This document shows positions 52,501-59,980 of a stretch of DNA of 64,000 nucleotides, piece by piece. The translations under genes and the position numbers were made by a program. The notes below the pieces were generated by a model. That model did not search any database. It was not told where the DNA came from and saw nothing but the letters and a program-made list of their open reading frames with translations. Numbering within the stretch: the stretch's first letter is position 1; each line of letters opens with the position of its first letter. The DNA is from Camarhynchus parvulus (taxonomy: Eukaryota; Chordata; Aves; Passeriformes; Thraupidae), in contig NC_044590.1 of NCBI RefSeq assembly GCF_901933205.1, forward strand, positions 14,411,501-14,475,500, in the 5' to 3' direction.

Positions 52501-53971
52501 TAAAATTTAAGCCAAGGGATATGCAGAAAGTAGAGCAGGTTGTTGAATTCCCCCCCCCACAAAGTTTTCCCATGAAAGAGTTATGTACACTCAAACACTG
52601 TTGTTGAGCAAACATCAGAAGGATAAGAGTTATGGACACAAGTTATTAGCCCTACTCAAACAGCAGCTACACCAAACTGCATCTTTAAAAAGCCTACATT
52701 ACAGACAAGCTAAGAGATCTTATTTTTGTAAGCCTGACTAATTTTTTTTTTTGCTGTACTAACAAAACTCAAGAATATAAAAAATGGACATAGGTTCAGA
52801 TCTTTGCTTACCTACACAAGTCTTGGATACACAGCTAAGCCAAATTAATGTGTGAATAGGATTTAATGTTCATATTTTACGTTCTTTATGGAAACAGCTA
52901 TGTTTTCTCGCTTTCACAATTCCAATGCCCTTGTACCCGGAGAGAACATGCTCCACATGCAACCAAGACCTTTTGGAATAAATCCCCTGTGTCTAAGACA
53001 GTGCACTGTCTTCCTGAGATGCCCAAACAGTTTTCAATACTGACTTTGCACACTTCACCTGTTGGCAGGTTCCAGAGCTTTAAGTACAATCATATCTAAC
53101 CCACAGTGACTTCGTAATAAAAATCAGCTACAGATGACTTCTGGAAAGAGAAGTTATCTACATGAGCTAACAAAACCAAATTAATTCCTGTATTTAAGAA
53201 GGCTTTGGCAATTTTCATTTTATCTCTCATTCACTGAGAATTATTAAATGCTAAGTTTTGAGCTGACTACCTGAAACGTACAGAGTCAGAAAATTCAAAG
53301 TTAGCCTAAGTAATTTGTAGGCTCTTTTTCATCATCCTAAAGCAGTGGTTCATGAAGAAAAATGTTTTTCCTCACAGCTGAGAACTGCAAGACAGGCACC
53401 AGACCAGACTTGTTAGCATGGAACATGGTTCTCCACAGAATTCTTTCATTCTAAAGCTGACCACCATCATATGAGCACAGGCCTAACAAACTCGATCAGA
53501 TTTTAGAGCCTATGAATTCACAACAGCACCGGGAAAGGAAGCAGCAAGGATATTCTGTACTGCAAAGAATTTATTCTTCCATAATATCTGCTCTGCAATA
53601 TTAAGTATAGCACAGAACTTAAAGGGTGAATTCAGGAGAATGAGAGCCTGAAGTCCAGCTAGATTTAGGAGCAGTCCTACTCCCAGACACAACACCAGTA
53701 CACTTCTGGAGGGCCAGCACAACATACCAGCATCTATTGCCCATCTCAATCACTGGTATATAAACTTTTATAAATTAACTACTTTCCTACAAACCAATGA
53801 CTACAACTCTAAATATTGAACCAATACAAAATGTTATAGATAGTAAAGACTTAAAATTAATATAACATGAATGGTTTTAAAAATATACCAGTTTTTTAAT
53901 CTGTCACGGGCTTCCAACTGGGCTCCCACCTCAAAGTTGATCCCTCTTCTATTCGGAGGATGTTTTGTCAT
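1363..53971 (-). CDS. PHF20: PHF20, PHD finger protein 20 (17 coding exons, 3' end outside window)
   Basis: Joined CDS on the minus strand, from exons 53971-53889, 48247-48076, 47866-47782, 47082-47003, 43601-43217, 42829-42722, 41696-41520, 40755-40576, 33629-33351, 25066-24887, 21241-21143, 19353-19192, 16940-16771, 10862-10763, 6362-6167, 3745-3346 and 1546-1363. All splice sites are GT-AG and the phases close, giving 1013 codons plus one base. PHF20 is known as a nuclear reader subunit of the KAT8 (MOF)/NSL acetyltransferase complex; its second Tudor domain binds dimethyl-lysine, including on p53. Visible domains: Tudor 1 (about residues 4-69), Tudor 2 (about 83-147), AT-hook (about 255-262), C2H2 finger (450-473), lysine-rich block (about 578-609), PHD finger (707-749). 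The N-terminus begins [10 protein letters not shown], which separates it from the paralogue PHF20L1 (MSKKPPNRPG). The final exon, expected to encode roughly 45-50 residues, is not in the window. Confidence 0.97.
1547..3345 (-). other. PHF20 intron 16
   Basis: Contains the CR1 fragment at 2293-2685 listed separately. Nothing else recognised. Confidence 0.85.
2293..2685 (-). mobile_element. CR1 LINE fragment, 5'-truncated 3' end
   Basis: On the plus strand it opens with AATCATAAAACTG then GGGTTGGAAG, and continues CCCCATCCAACCTGGCC, AAGAATTTCTTCCTAATATC and CACTGGAAGGGGCTC. These are hallmarks of the reverse complement of the CR1 3' end in birds. The element is therefore in minus orientation, sense to PHF20. 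It is diverged, consistent with an old insertion, and far too short to be active. Confidence 0.92.
3346..3745 (-). CDS. PHF20: PHF20 coding exon 16
   Basis: Residues 819-952 (400 nt, the largest exon). Begins [12 protein letters not shown]; the conserved core is [20 protein letters not shown] followed by [14 protein letters not shown]. Acceptor ATGTTTGAACAG|AAATAAAG, donor TCTAAG|GTATTT. Phase 2 in, phase 0 out. Confidence 0.97.
3746..6166 (-). other. PHF20 intron 15
   Basis: No gene seen. Holds a two-copy 21-bp tandem repeat at 4935-4974. Several ORFs of 60-99 codons on both strands show no recognisable similarity. Confidence 0.8.
4935..4974 (+). repeat. Two-copy 21-bp tandem repeat
   Basis: The unit ACCTCCCTGAAACACTGAG plus AG occurs at 4935-4955 and again at 4956-4974 without mismatch over the 19 shared bases. 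Likely a local duplication. Confidence 0.85.
6167..6362 (-). CDS. PHF20: PHF20 coding exon 15 (conserved region after the PHD finger)
   Basis: Residues 754-818 plus two bases: [19 protein letters not shown], then [20 protein letters not shown] and [18 protein letters not shown], one of the best conserved blocks of the PHF20/PHF20L1 family. Acceptor GTCACTTCAG|GTCAGAG, donor TATTACA|GTAAGC. Leaves in phase 2. Confidence 0.97.
6363..10762 (-). other. PHF20 intron 14
   Basis: Contains a solo LTR at 9217-10297. The stretch 6363-9211 shows no recognisable gene or repeat family; short ORFs there look random. Confidence 0.8.
9217..10297 (+). mobile_element. Solo LTR, songbird ERVL type
   Basis: Starts TGTGTTGGTTTTGC and ends AACA, flanked by the 5-bp direct repeat GCAGG (9212-9216 and 10298-10302), the target-site duplication size expected of ERVL integration. 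Contains GTGAGAAGCTGCTGGA, GATAACAGATTTAAGAAG and a poly(A) signal AATAAA near 10121-10126, all reminiscent of abundant passerine ERVL LTRs (from memory). No internal retroviral sequence is attached, so this is a solo LTR left by recombination. Antisense to PHF20. Confidence 0.85.
10763..10862 (-). CDS. PHF20: PHF20 coding exon 14 (PHD finger, remainder)
   Basis: Residues 721-753 plus one base: [19 protein letters not shown] and then [12 protein letters not shown]. Supplies the other PHD zinc ligands Cys721, Cys724, His729, Cys732, Cys746 and Cys749, so the Cys4-His-Cys3 finger is complete. Acceptor TTTGAACAG|TGTGAAG, donor CCTCCAG|GTACAG. A different frame stays open across it and is a shadow. 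Confidence 0.95.
11230..11750 (+). mobile_element. LTR-like element (probable songbird ERVK-type LTR)
   Basis: The 3' part has LTR features: a purine-rich block, GGGATAAAAAGG (TATA-like), ATTCAAATAAAG with poly(A) signal at 11677-11682, then TCTGTCTCCTTTTTGGACAT and a CCTGACA end. The 5' part contains a two-copy direct repeat of about 80 bp with a 106-bp period (11261 and 11367). I could not define the left boundary or a target-site duplication, so coordinates are approximate. Confidence 0.6.
11260..11447 (+). repeat. Two diverged direct repeats, period about 106 bp
   Basis: Both copies share the pattern TTTG-C-TTTACAA-CAAACTGT-GGT (starts 11261 and 11367), followed by similar A-rich sequence (GATAAAACTAGCACT versus GATAAATGAAATTGG). 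Lies in the 5' half of the LTR-like element; may be an enhancer-type repeat within the U3 region. Confidence 0.75.
12868..13548 (+). mobile_element. LTR (songbird ERV family), interrupted or abutted at its 3' end by a second LTR
   Basis: Begins TGTCCTAGGTTG and runs through CTAATGCCCCA-like, CTCCACCCTGGGGGAGGTAC, GACCATAAATAATCTGGG, GGACACCATGACTACTGGAC and GCCAGTTTTTGTGTATTG segments that I recognise as a common passerine LTR. Its expected CCTAGGACA-type end is not seen before 13549, where another LTR starts inside a TTTCT duplication. Antisense to PHF20. Confidence 0.75.
13549..14192 (+). mobile_element. Solo LTR with perfect 5-bp target duplications
   Basis: 644 bp starting TGTCCTGGGTT and ending AAACCAGGACA, so the termini are imperfect inverted repeats (TGTCCTGG and CCAGGACA). 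Flanked by the perfect duplication TTTCT at 13544-13548 and 14193-14197. Poly(A) signal AATAAA at 14057-14062. No attached internal region. Inserted at the 3' end of the LTR at 12868, which is therefore older. Confidence 0.9.
16771..16940 (-). CDS. PHF20: PHF20 coding exon 13 (acidic segment, start of PHD finger)
   Basis: Residues 664-720. An acidic run ([20 protein letters not shown]) leads into the PHD finger: [19 protein letters not shown] supplies zinc ligands Cys707 and Cys709. Acceptor TCTTGTACAG|AGGATG, donor ATTCAG|GTATGA; enters phase 1 and leaves phase 0. It has no internal ATG long enough to show as a long ORF, so it was found by reading the strand directly. Confidence 0.95.
16941..19191 (-). 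other. PHF20 intron 12
   Basis: No gene recognised. Contains an A/CA-rich low-complexity tract at 18352-18425. The frame of exon 12 stays open into this intron as far as 18767. Confidence 0.8.
18352..18425 (+). repeat. A/C-rich low-complexity tract (CAAA/CAA)n
   Basis: A run of CAACAACAAAAA, AACAACAAAAACAAAA and ACAAACAAAAACACCC type sequence with no G or T apart from one CTAAC. Simple repeat. Confidence 0.85.
19192..19353 (-). CDS. PHF20: PHF20 coding exon 12 (Ser-rich linker)
   Basis: Residues 610-663 plus one base: [19 protein letters not shown] and then a [13 protein letters not shown] tail, aligning with the DTSQEPSPPK and ESGHHKGK region of human PHF20. Acceptor CAATTTTACAG|GGTATT, donor GCAAATG|GTGAGA. 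Phase 1-1. The frame stays open beyond both splice sites (18767-19489), which is discussed separately. Confidence 0.93.
19354..21142 (-). other. PHF20 intron 11
   Basis: Searched on both strands; no gene, RNA or repeat family recognised. Confidence 0.75.
21143..21241 (-). CDS. PHF20: PHF20 coding exon 11 (lysine-rich block)
   Basis: Residues 577-609 plus one base: starts [14 protein letters not shown] and ends in [12 protein letters not shown], the counterpart of the poly-lysine run in mammalian PHF20. Acceptor CTCATTTCAG|CTGTTAAAG, donor AGCCCG|GTAAAG. Probably a nuclear localisation or nucleic-acid-contacting segment (inference). Phase 1-1. An overlapping frame also stays open here but is a shadow. 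Confidence 0.93.
21242..24886 (-). other. PHF20 intron 10
   Basis: Holds an LTR in sense orientation at 24351-24672 (listed). The rest shows no recognised gene or repeat; ORFs of 60-84 codons there look random. Confidence 0.8.
24351..24672 (-). mobile_element. LTR in sense orientation to PHF20
   Basis: Read on the minus strand it starts near TGTTATCGTTGGATGG, has a TATA box TATAAAAGG (24515-24507), a poly(A) signal AATAAA (24398-24393) about 115 nt further, and ends GTGAGCAGCTGTTTCTCACA. TATA and poly(A) signal at this spacing within about 320 bp are a typical LTR layout. No target-site duplication identified; ends are approximate. It starts about 215 nt downstream of the exon 10 donor. Confidence 0.6.
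24887..25066 (-). CDS. PHF20: PHF20 coding exon 10 (60-codon basic exon, apparently absent from the human canonical protein)
   Basis: Residues 517-576 plus one base: begins [20 protein letters not shown], rich in Arg, His and Ser/Thr-Pro, ending [15 protein letters not shown]. Acceptor TCTGTTTGTAG|ATGCTCC and donor CAGCATG|GTACGG are good and keep phase 1-1, so the reading frame joins exon 9 to exon 11 with or without it. Its reading frame is open across the whole 180 nt. From memory of human PHF20 the C2H2-to-PHD distance is about 56 residues shorter, which this exon would explain. It may be alternatively spliced. Confidence 0.82.
25304..25320 (+). repeat. Poly(T) tract (17 T)
   Basis: Uninterrupted T run in PHF20 intron 9, poly(A) on the gene strand. 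No retrogene or SINE body was recognised next to it. Confidence 0.85.
29938..29990 (+). mobile_element. CR1 LINE 3' tail, short remnant
   Basis: Plus-strand AACTTGATGATCCTTGTGGG followed by TCCCTTCCAACTAAGAATG and TTGTAAT matches the last ~50 bases of bird CR1 in sense orientation. The 5' limit is unclear because older sequence upstream (from about 29690) was not recognised. Confidence 0.75.
33351..33629 (-). CDS. PHF20: PHF20 coding exon 9 (C2H2 zinc finger)
   Basis: Residues 424-516 plus one base. [11 protein letters not shown] then [16 protein letters not shown] forms a C2H2 finger: Cys450, Cys455, His468, His473 (C-x4-C-x12-H-x4-H). After it comes a basic Ser/Gln-rich tail ([21 protein letters not shown]). 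Acceptor TTCTTACAG|TAACAA, donor TCACTGT|GTAAGT. Phase 1-1. Confidence 0.96.
33630..40575 (-). other. PHF20 intron 8
   Basis: 6.9 kb searched on both strands for exon signals, since exon 8 has a weak donor; no additional in-frame PHF20 exon found. No repeat family recognised. Confidence 0.75.
40576..40755 (-). CDS. PHF20: PHF20 coding exon 8 (low-conservation linker)
   Basis: Residues 364-423 plus one base; acidic, Ser/Thr-rich disordered linker (begins [11 protein letters not shown]). Acceptor TTCTAG|TCCAG is fixed by frame. The donor is weak: TCAG|GTTTTT (chosen, ends 40576) or ACAG|GTTCAG (would end at 40582). Both keep phase 1 and differ by two codons. Length and position match the equivalent human linker, but sequence similarity is low. 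Confidence 0.85.
40756..41519 (-). other. PHF20 intron 7
   Basis: Contains one copy (40762-40845) of an intronic duplication and a run of ten G at 40817-40826 (C on the gene strand). No gene. Confidence 0.85.
40762..40845. repeat. Intronic duplication, copy A
   Basis: TGAGAAAAAAA then GAGTAAAATGCATACAAAAG and CATACTTCAGA are closely matched at 41975-42043 (TAAGTAAAATGCACACAGAAG and CATACTACAGA), in the same orientation 1213 bp away. Copy A includes the branch and pyrimidine region just upstream of the exon 8 acceptor. Confidence 0.8.
41520..41696 (-). CDS. PHF20: PHF20 coding exon 7 (Ser/Arg-rich linker)
   Basis: Residues 305-363 plus one base. Contains [16 protein letters not shown], matching the RRRSSRLS motif of mammalian PHF20. 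The rest is diverged linker ending in NQNESEK. Acceptor TGTTCCAG|CTCAGG, donor GAAGG|GTAAGT. Phase 1-1. Confidence 0.95.
41975..42043. repeat. Intronic duplication, copy B
   Basis: Partner of 40762-40845; about 65 bases align with a few substitutions and a different G-run length. Whether this is a local duplication or two copies of an unrecognised dispersed repeat cannot be told from the window. Confidence 0.8.
42678..42691 (+). repeat. (CA)n microsatellite, short
   Basis: Seven CA dinucleotides on the plus strand, within PHF20 intron 6, about 30 nt from the exon 6 donor. Confidence 0.85.
42722..42829 (-). CDS. PHF20: PHF20 coding exon 6
   Basis: Residues 269-304 plus one base. Contains the conserved PHF20 stretch [20 protein letters not shown], then [11 protein letters not shown]. 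Basic clusters RRRK and KRPR could serve in nuclear localisation (inference). Acceptor TACGTAG|AGCAAAG, donor ATTGT|GTGAGT. Phase 1 at both ends. Confidence 0.95.
42830..43216 (-). other. PHF20 intron 5
   Basis: 387 nt; nothing other than splice signals seen. Confidence 0.85.
43217..43601 (-). CDS. PHF20: PHF20 coding exon 5 (charged linker and AT-hook)
   Basis: Residues 141-268 plus one base of residue 269. A long, highly charged Lys/Glu-rich linker with [22 protein letters not shown] and [10 protein letters not shown] stretches typical of PHF20, ending in the AT-hook core KRKRGRPP (about residues 255-262), which binds the minor groove of AT-rich DNA. Acceptor TTATTCTAG|AATATTG, donor CACGG|GTATGT. 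Confidence 0.96.
44848..44891 (+). repeat. A/C-rich low-complexity tract
   Basis: Runs of AAACAAACAAAACAAAAAAC and CCCCAAACAAACAAATG; similar in type to the tract at 18352. Confidence 0.8.
46540..46593 (+). repeat. (TA)n microsatellite, interrupted
   Basis: ATATATATGTGTGTATA, then TATATATATTCATATATATA to 46593. Simple repeat in PHF20 intron 4. Confidence 0.9.
47003..47082 (-). CDS. PHF20: PHF20 coding exon 4 (Tudor 2, second half)
   Basis: End of Gly114 to Gln140: [15 protein letters not shown] followed by an [14 protein letters not shown] ending, completing the second Tudor barrel. Acceptor TTTTAG|GTACC, donor GATCAG|GTAAGT. Leaves in phase 0. Confidence 0.96.
47083..47781 (-). other. PHF20 intron 3
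   Basis: 699 nt between the two exons of the second Tudor domain; no other feature seen. Confidence 0.85.
47782..47866 (-). CDS. PHF20: PHF20 coding exon 3 (Tudor 2, first half)
   Basis: Residues 86-113 plus the first base of Gly114. Contains [20 protein letters not shown]. Trp97 and Tyr103, which contribute to the methyl-lysine aromatic cage of the human second Tudor domain, are both present at the same numbers. Acceptor GTTTTATAG|GGATTT, donor AGATG|GTAAGG. Confidence 0.96.
48076..48247 (-). CDS. PHF20: PHF20 coding exon 2 (Tudor 1)
   Basis: Residues 29-85, carrying most of the first Tudor domain, with the nearly invariant stretches [19 protein letters not shown] and [15 protein letters not shown]. 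Acceptor TTTGACTAG|GTATCC, donor TGTGCA|GTAAGT. Enters in phase 2 and leaves in phase 0. An ATG in the preceding intron gives an apparent longer ORF that is not the real start. Confidence 0.97.
48248..53888 (-). other. PHF20 intron 1 of the coding region
   Basis: 5.6 kb between the start-codon exon and the Tudor 1 exon. No gene or known repeat recognised; homopolymer runs only (A13 at 49500, C9 near 52550). Confidence 0.8.
53889..53971 (-). CDS. PHF20: PHF20 coding exon 1 (start codon, beginning of Tudor 1)
   Basis: Encodes residues 1-28, from MTKHPPNRR to the split Trp28 codon (TG|G). The ATG at 53971-53969 is the family start and follows a 32-nt 5' UTR in the same exon. The donor reads AACTG|GTATAT. 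Too short to appear as a long ORF; recognised from the PHF20 N-terminus. Confidence 0.96.
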
Positions 53972-54003
53972 TTTGTAATATCAACACTGCTGATTTTATT
54001 CCC
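53972..54003 (-). other. PHF20: PHF20 5' UTR part of the start-codon exon
   Basis: The 32 nt between a clear acceptor (pyrimidine run ending TTTTTCAG, AG at 54005-54004) and the ATG. There is no upstream ATG within these 32 nt. Confidence 0.85.
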
Positions 54004-57000
54004 CTGAAAAATGCAATTAAATATCAATCACTAATCAAGACATACACAAAATAAGCTTATGCACTATAATTCCCAGAAGCCAGATGTTAAAGAACTGCTG
54101 TAATTTTGGTTTGCAGAAAGTAAGGGGGCAATTATCTTTTAAATAAGGGTTCCCAAGTGACAGTCTGCAGAAGGATTCCAAAAGTATGTTCAAAATGGCA
54201 GCTACTGGACCATGAAAGAGTAAAGCTCAGCCTCTGTCCACTGGTCCAAGTTCCAGGTCAATTACGAACCACACAACACAGTGTTTATTCACAAATGAGA
54301 CGGAAGTTTCGTAATATTTTCTGCCCCCCTCTCCATTTTGATGAGAACAAGGAATCCAGTAAACAGGAAGTGGGAAAAACAAACACAATGACAATCTTTC
54401 AACAGCTACCACATTAGCGACACTCTGGAACACTATGTCACCTCATCACTAGAAGTGCAATAAAGTTCAAAGACATTAGAAATATGTAGTTTCTTAAACC
54501 CACTTTTAGAAGACTCTCTATACTCCTTGCATATTTGCATTGTTTTTGTCCAACTTCTCCACTGCTTTACCCAGAATATAAAAAAAGTCTTCATTAATAT
54601 TTGTTTCCAAAAGATAATATAAAAGTTTAAGAAATCTTGCTCTAGTAGTTTATCTCACGGTACATACAGTGTAAAAGCCTGATCAACAGCTATTTTTCCT
54701 GATTTTTTTGTCAGTTTTTTCCAGCAATTTTAAGATACAAATTATGATCCATTCCTGTAGTCTTCAAGTGCACAAGATCCAAAAACACAAGTAAGTCTTA
54801 CTCAATATCACTGTCCTTAGAGTAAGGTTGTATCTTGAACATTCAATTACAGGTGGACAAAACTGATTTGAGTTAAAATAAAAAAACCTAGTCTTACACT
54901 ACATGAACAAGGAGACATGCACAGAAATAAACACTAGTATTTTCGTTCACATAAGGCATAAACAGCAATGGTGTCAACTAAGACGCATCTACAAAAATAT
55001 TAACATCGTGAAGAATTCCTCTAATTTCAAGTGTGGTTCACAAATCAAAGATCTTTAGGAATATCGTAGAGCTTTTATGACGGGGAAAAGCTACTCCTTC
55101 ACCACACTTTTTAGGCCAGGCCATTTGCCAAGGGCTGACCACAGAGACAGCCCAACCAGCTCCATTCAATCACCACACTGCAAAAAAACTTCTCTACCAA
55201 AAGTTCATCTGCTGCTTTCCTCTAAAACAGTGCTTTTAGACTGACCCTCACCTCTATTAAAGCAGCCTGCAAGGGTATAGGGGAAAAAATACCATCACCT
55301 ATAAGTCTGATTCACAGCAAAAGACAAAGTATTCTAGCCACCTAGGAACTGAAAAAAATTAATTTCCTAGAGTAGTATCTGATAGCAGACTGAGCTCTCA
55401 CAGTATCACACTGGATCTGAATCAGCCCAGTCTTCTAATGGTTGGGGCGGGAGTCCATAACTTTTAATTGGGAAAGGAAATTAAGAAAAACTTAAGACAG
55501 ATGGGGTTTTACAGTTTACGTTGCATCAGAACGTAGAATTTGAAAAAAAGAAAAAGGCAGCAAGTGCAAAGCTATACTTTAAGAGGTTTATCCACTGACA
55601 CCTCAAATAGCCATGATTTTCTTTGCAGATTTACATTATTAAAATATCCCTTTCTCACTCTAGCGAGGGAATTTCATGCCTCCAAACACTGAGCAGACAT
55701 CCATTTTGCTTAACGCTTGAAGAAATTATATCTGCAAGGTGATTCTTTCCCTAGTACGCTTCTTTTTCCTTTTCTCTAAGGAGGGACATGCAAAGCCAAC
55801 CCAGAGGCACTCTCAGTGCATTATTTCAGCTTCCCACAGTGGTTCTCCTCAGTAAGAGCTGCCATCTGGATGAAAGGGATTCAATCTCAGCTCACCTCTA
55901 TGGGGCTGGAGAGGAACATACTTATCTGCGGATTTCAGTAACAGGATCACACACATTAGGGCTTCCATAAACACATTCATTTTGGCACAGAAGGTCGTAC
56001 TATGGTTTCATTCAAATATTTTAAAAATATGAGTATCACAGCTAATAGGAAATGTGAAGAAAACAGCCAGAGCCACTTAATCAGTTAGAGAGGCAGCACA
56101 TTCCATGAAAATCTGAACACAGCTAGTCATAGTCAGCTAACACCAACATTAGTTAAAGCACACACACTGCACTTCACTAACTCAGCTAAGCTTGTTAGAA
56201 GGCAGTAGGTTACAATGTTGAAAGAGAGAAAAAATTCTGCAAGCAGAAATCTCGTATCATTGGCCCCTCCTCCCGAAGTCTTCATTTCTCTCCCCTCCGA
56301 AGTTACAGAACTTGGGCTGCTTTGGGTTCTCTCTCACATCCTACCACTGGCTTGCACTGTGGTCCTGCTCCTCAGACCATGAAAGCAGGCTGGCTTTTCC
56401 ATTTACAGACAATTTCAGGAACGGTTTCCTCAAGCAGATGTATACTTGGCAGAACATTACATAAGATAAATTACTCAGTAGAGGGTCTCAACCATTTTAC
56501 CCCAAAATATCCAGCCTTAGAGTGAGACTGAAACCATGAGACACAACTTTTACTGAAAACCATGACATAGCTCTGCACAAACTAGGCCAAGAGGCAGTGC
56601 CAAAAAATGCTTCACCAGCATCAGCATGATCATGACCATAATGATAACTTCATTTCTCAGAAAGCAAGCACTGAACACAGGGGCTTGCCTGCTTTGTGGT
56701 TTTATGTTTCTGCCCCTGTCCTCTCCAGCAAAGATTGCTTAAAAAAACCTTAAACTACATTAAAACAGCTTGTCAACAAACAACCCCAGACTGATGAGAC
56801 ATTCACAGCTGCAACTTGGAAATAAGAATATTTTGCCAGAATATCTCTCCTAAAATTTTCTTCACCAGAAAATAACGTCTTACTTCTCTACGAAGATCAG
56901 ATCTGTTTCAGGACCAAATATTTCAGGATTTAGATAAGCCACTACTTCCAAAACAAAATGTTTCTAAATCTGTATTATTGAAATACATGTTATTTAAAAG

Positions 57001-59980
57001 ACATAGCCTTTTCTTCTCCATCAAAGTCATCATAAGATAATCTAACTTTTAAAGACTATTCAACTAATCAGACAGATATCAGTGACAAAGGTACACTCAT
57101 CTCAGGGCAATGCAGAGGAAAATACATTAATATTGATCCCTTCAGGGATCAGTTTTTGACTCCTAAAACAAGCTTTTCGCTCTGCTAACAGTGCATGTCC
57201 TGTACACCTTCACCTGCAGCTGTTCTTACTCTCTCCAGAGACCCAAACCTGGCATATCACCAAGTTCTAACAGAAGTGGGCTCCTCTGGCAACTGAAAAT
57301 CTGTTTCATATTATCAGACAGAGCAAACCCAAGCAGTTACAGCAAACTTTCACTAATAACAGCCTCTCCTGTTTCCTCTGCAAAATCGCTGCAGCCTTTT
57401 CCAAACCACACCTACCCTGGCAAAACTATTTTCCAAATCCCCGTGGAGTGATTAAACCACTCCTTCACAAAGTGTCACACCAAAACTCTTTCTTTAAAAT
57501 CAGCCCCACTTTCAAACTTAATTCTGTCTCAGTGCTGCTTCATAAGCAGTTCAGAAGAAATGCAACTCACTTCCACAACTCAGCCTATTTCCCTCATTCT
57601 TTTGTGCATCCATGCCAAACCCAAGGATTTCCCTCCCTCTGCCATAAGGATACAATAAAGAAAAAAAGAGGAACACCATGAAAAAAAAAACCCACAGTTC
57701 TCTGACCTGATAAAGATGCACAATCAACTTTGACAGTCTGCATAAATATAATCCTACTTTGCACTGAGAATTTATATTTTATTCTGGATGGGAAGCTTGT
57801 TGTCCCAGCTCCTAGGAAGCACTCAGTACCTTGGTGGTGATTCTTCAGGACTACAGGCTAAGAAAGTTAATAAAAAGCACTGGCAAAACCAGGAAGTAAA
57901 AGCAACTAGCCAGAAATTGTCTTGCATTCCCTGGAGATGCAGCACAGATACTGCTGACCTGGGGTACTGCAGGCAGCACTGCCACTCCTAGACAAGCAAC
58001 ACAAGCCTGTTTTGTTTTCTTCTACGACAAAGCATGTTTACAGTTGACTCCACAAAGCCTAAGGCTAAGTCTGACTCTGCCATCCTCTCCAGCATCTCTG
58101 CTCCAAATTTGCTTGCACATCTATGTATGGAACTGCCAAGGACTAAGTCCATTCACATTTTGTACATCAGGTTTTTCTTACTCGTCAATGTAGTTAGTTT
58201 TGACCTTTTATCATCTGCACCCATGATACCAGCCTCACGTCTCCATCAGTGGCAAAAATGATGAACGCCTCACCCAGTTCACCCCCTACAATATGCACGC
58301 CCCCATCAGCAATGGTCAGTCCAGAGAAGTTCGTGGTCCCCACCACAATCGGAACAACTGGCAAGTGGATGACCACAGCCATGCTGTGCTGAATGAAACC
58401 ACACACCTGGAGATGAGAAAAGGTATGATATCAGACTGCAAAACAGTACTTACAGACACCATTTATACTATACAATCCTAACGGCATCTTATGAAGACTA
58501 AGTGGAATTCTCACAAGCACCACCTAAAAACTGCATTGGCACTGATAAGACGATTACAATAGACTTTTATTGCCTGCGGACAAAACACCCTCTGCCTGGC
58601 AAGTTTTGACTACAGCAGCAGTGCTACCATGCCTTACTGTGTTTTACCCTACACATAAAAACAGATAAAAAACTCCTATACCTGCTAAACATGTTAACTG
58701 AAGAACAGCCTCTGTTCATCCAAGGATGTCTGCTCCTGCCTCACGCTGGTTTTGTGTATCATTTCACAGGTAGGTTACTGTTTTTGGATGTGACCATAAA
58801 TTTCAGATTATGTCCTTCACAGCAGTGTTTCAAACCACAATGCTTAGATCTTCAGGCAAGTTTTTGGGTTACTTTTTTTTTAAGTAACGGGAACAAGAAA
58901 GATTTAAACTAGACAGGAAGACCTGACACTGCAACAAATTTCAAGGAATACTGCATCACCCCCCTTCTTCTATCCAAAAGACACATTTCAAACAAGACAC
59001 AGGACTATATGCAGTTCTTATTTGCACAGTGTAACACCCTCAACTACATTATTCACCAGCACTTACTTGGTTTAAAAGCTTCCCAGATTCCATCAACAAC
59101 TACGCAGGTGAACTCTGAGCCACACAAAACAGAAACTGGATCCTGAACTCATACTTATCATCTCTGTAACAAGAATGCTGAACGGCTTATTCCTCACCAC
59201 TGACATTCCCTCAAACCATAAGACTTGAGTACTTGATTTCAGTCTCCTACTTCTTCTCTAGTTTATATAAGTAGATTAGGAGAACTGACCAGTAAAAATC
59301 TACATTTGCTCTTCTCCTCAGGCAGAACCAAGACCATCCCAAAGTACTCGGTGACAAAACTGAAAAGGTGTTACATGAATGAGCCTCTGAACAAGATCCT
59401 CACTTCCTGAGATTACAGAGCCTGGAGAACGTCATTTTCATCCCCTCAGCAACATCTCATGTAACTGTGCTGTCAGTTTCAACTGGTGCTGAGACTGGGA
59501 TAGACCAACATGGAAGCAGATATTAGGAATATAAGTAATTCAACAGAAAAAAAAAATTTCTATAAAATCTATTTGAATTACCAAGTGCAATTAAAGAAAT
59601 AAATAGTCATTACTGAAAACAATTATTTTCAGTCATTTGATCATGTCCTGTGTTCTGGTTTCTTTTTCTGTAAACACTAAAGATAAAAAACAAGCACCTA
59701 AGCACTGAACAAATAGGAAGAAATTGGAAAAAGGTTAAGTCACATAAAATAAATCAAGTTTTTCCTAAATAAAGCAATATTAATGAAAACCTACTTTAAT
59801 GAGACTGTTTATTTTCAGTTTAAGGAAAAAATGGCAGCCTTTAAGAATACAAGAATTCAATGCAGATAAGTCTTGCAGAAGCTCTGTGGATAGTATTTAA
59901 GCAAAACCTGAATTTTAAAGCAAAATTCAAAAGCTTAAGGAAAAGCCACAATTAAAAAAAGGATCTATGTTTATACTCAC
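54004..59980 (-). other. PHF20 5' intron
   Basis: Intron upstream of the start-codon exon. Contains an RBM12-derived fragment at 58090-58382. No CpG-rich promoter-like stretch and no other recognised gene. Confidence 0.7.
58090..58382 (-). pseudogene. RBM12-derived fragment, N-terminal first RRM (pseudogene)
   Basis: From the ATG at 58382-58380 the frame encodes MAVVIHLP, VPIVVGT, then FSGLTIADGGVHIVGGELGE and AFIIFATDGD, matching the N-terminus of the RNA-binding protein RBM12 (MAVVI, FSGLTI, DGGVHIVGGELGEAF). It lacks about four residues before FSGLTI. Matching to RBM12 continues downstream only across frame changes: the frame ends at the stop at 58194, while DNA-level similarity (LSSKTE and IELSRRR coding regions) can be followed to about 58090. 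RBM12 is a neighbour of PHF20 in the human genome, so this could be a local duplicate or a retrocopy fragment. Frame breaks and length make it non-coding. Confidence 0.78.
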
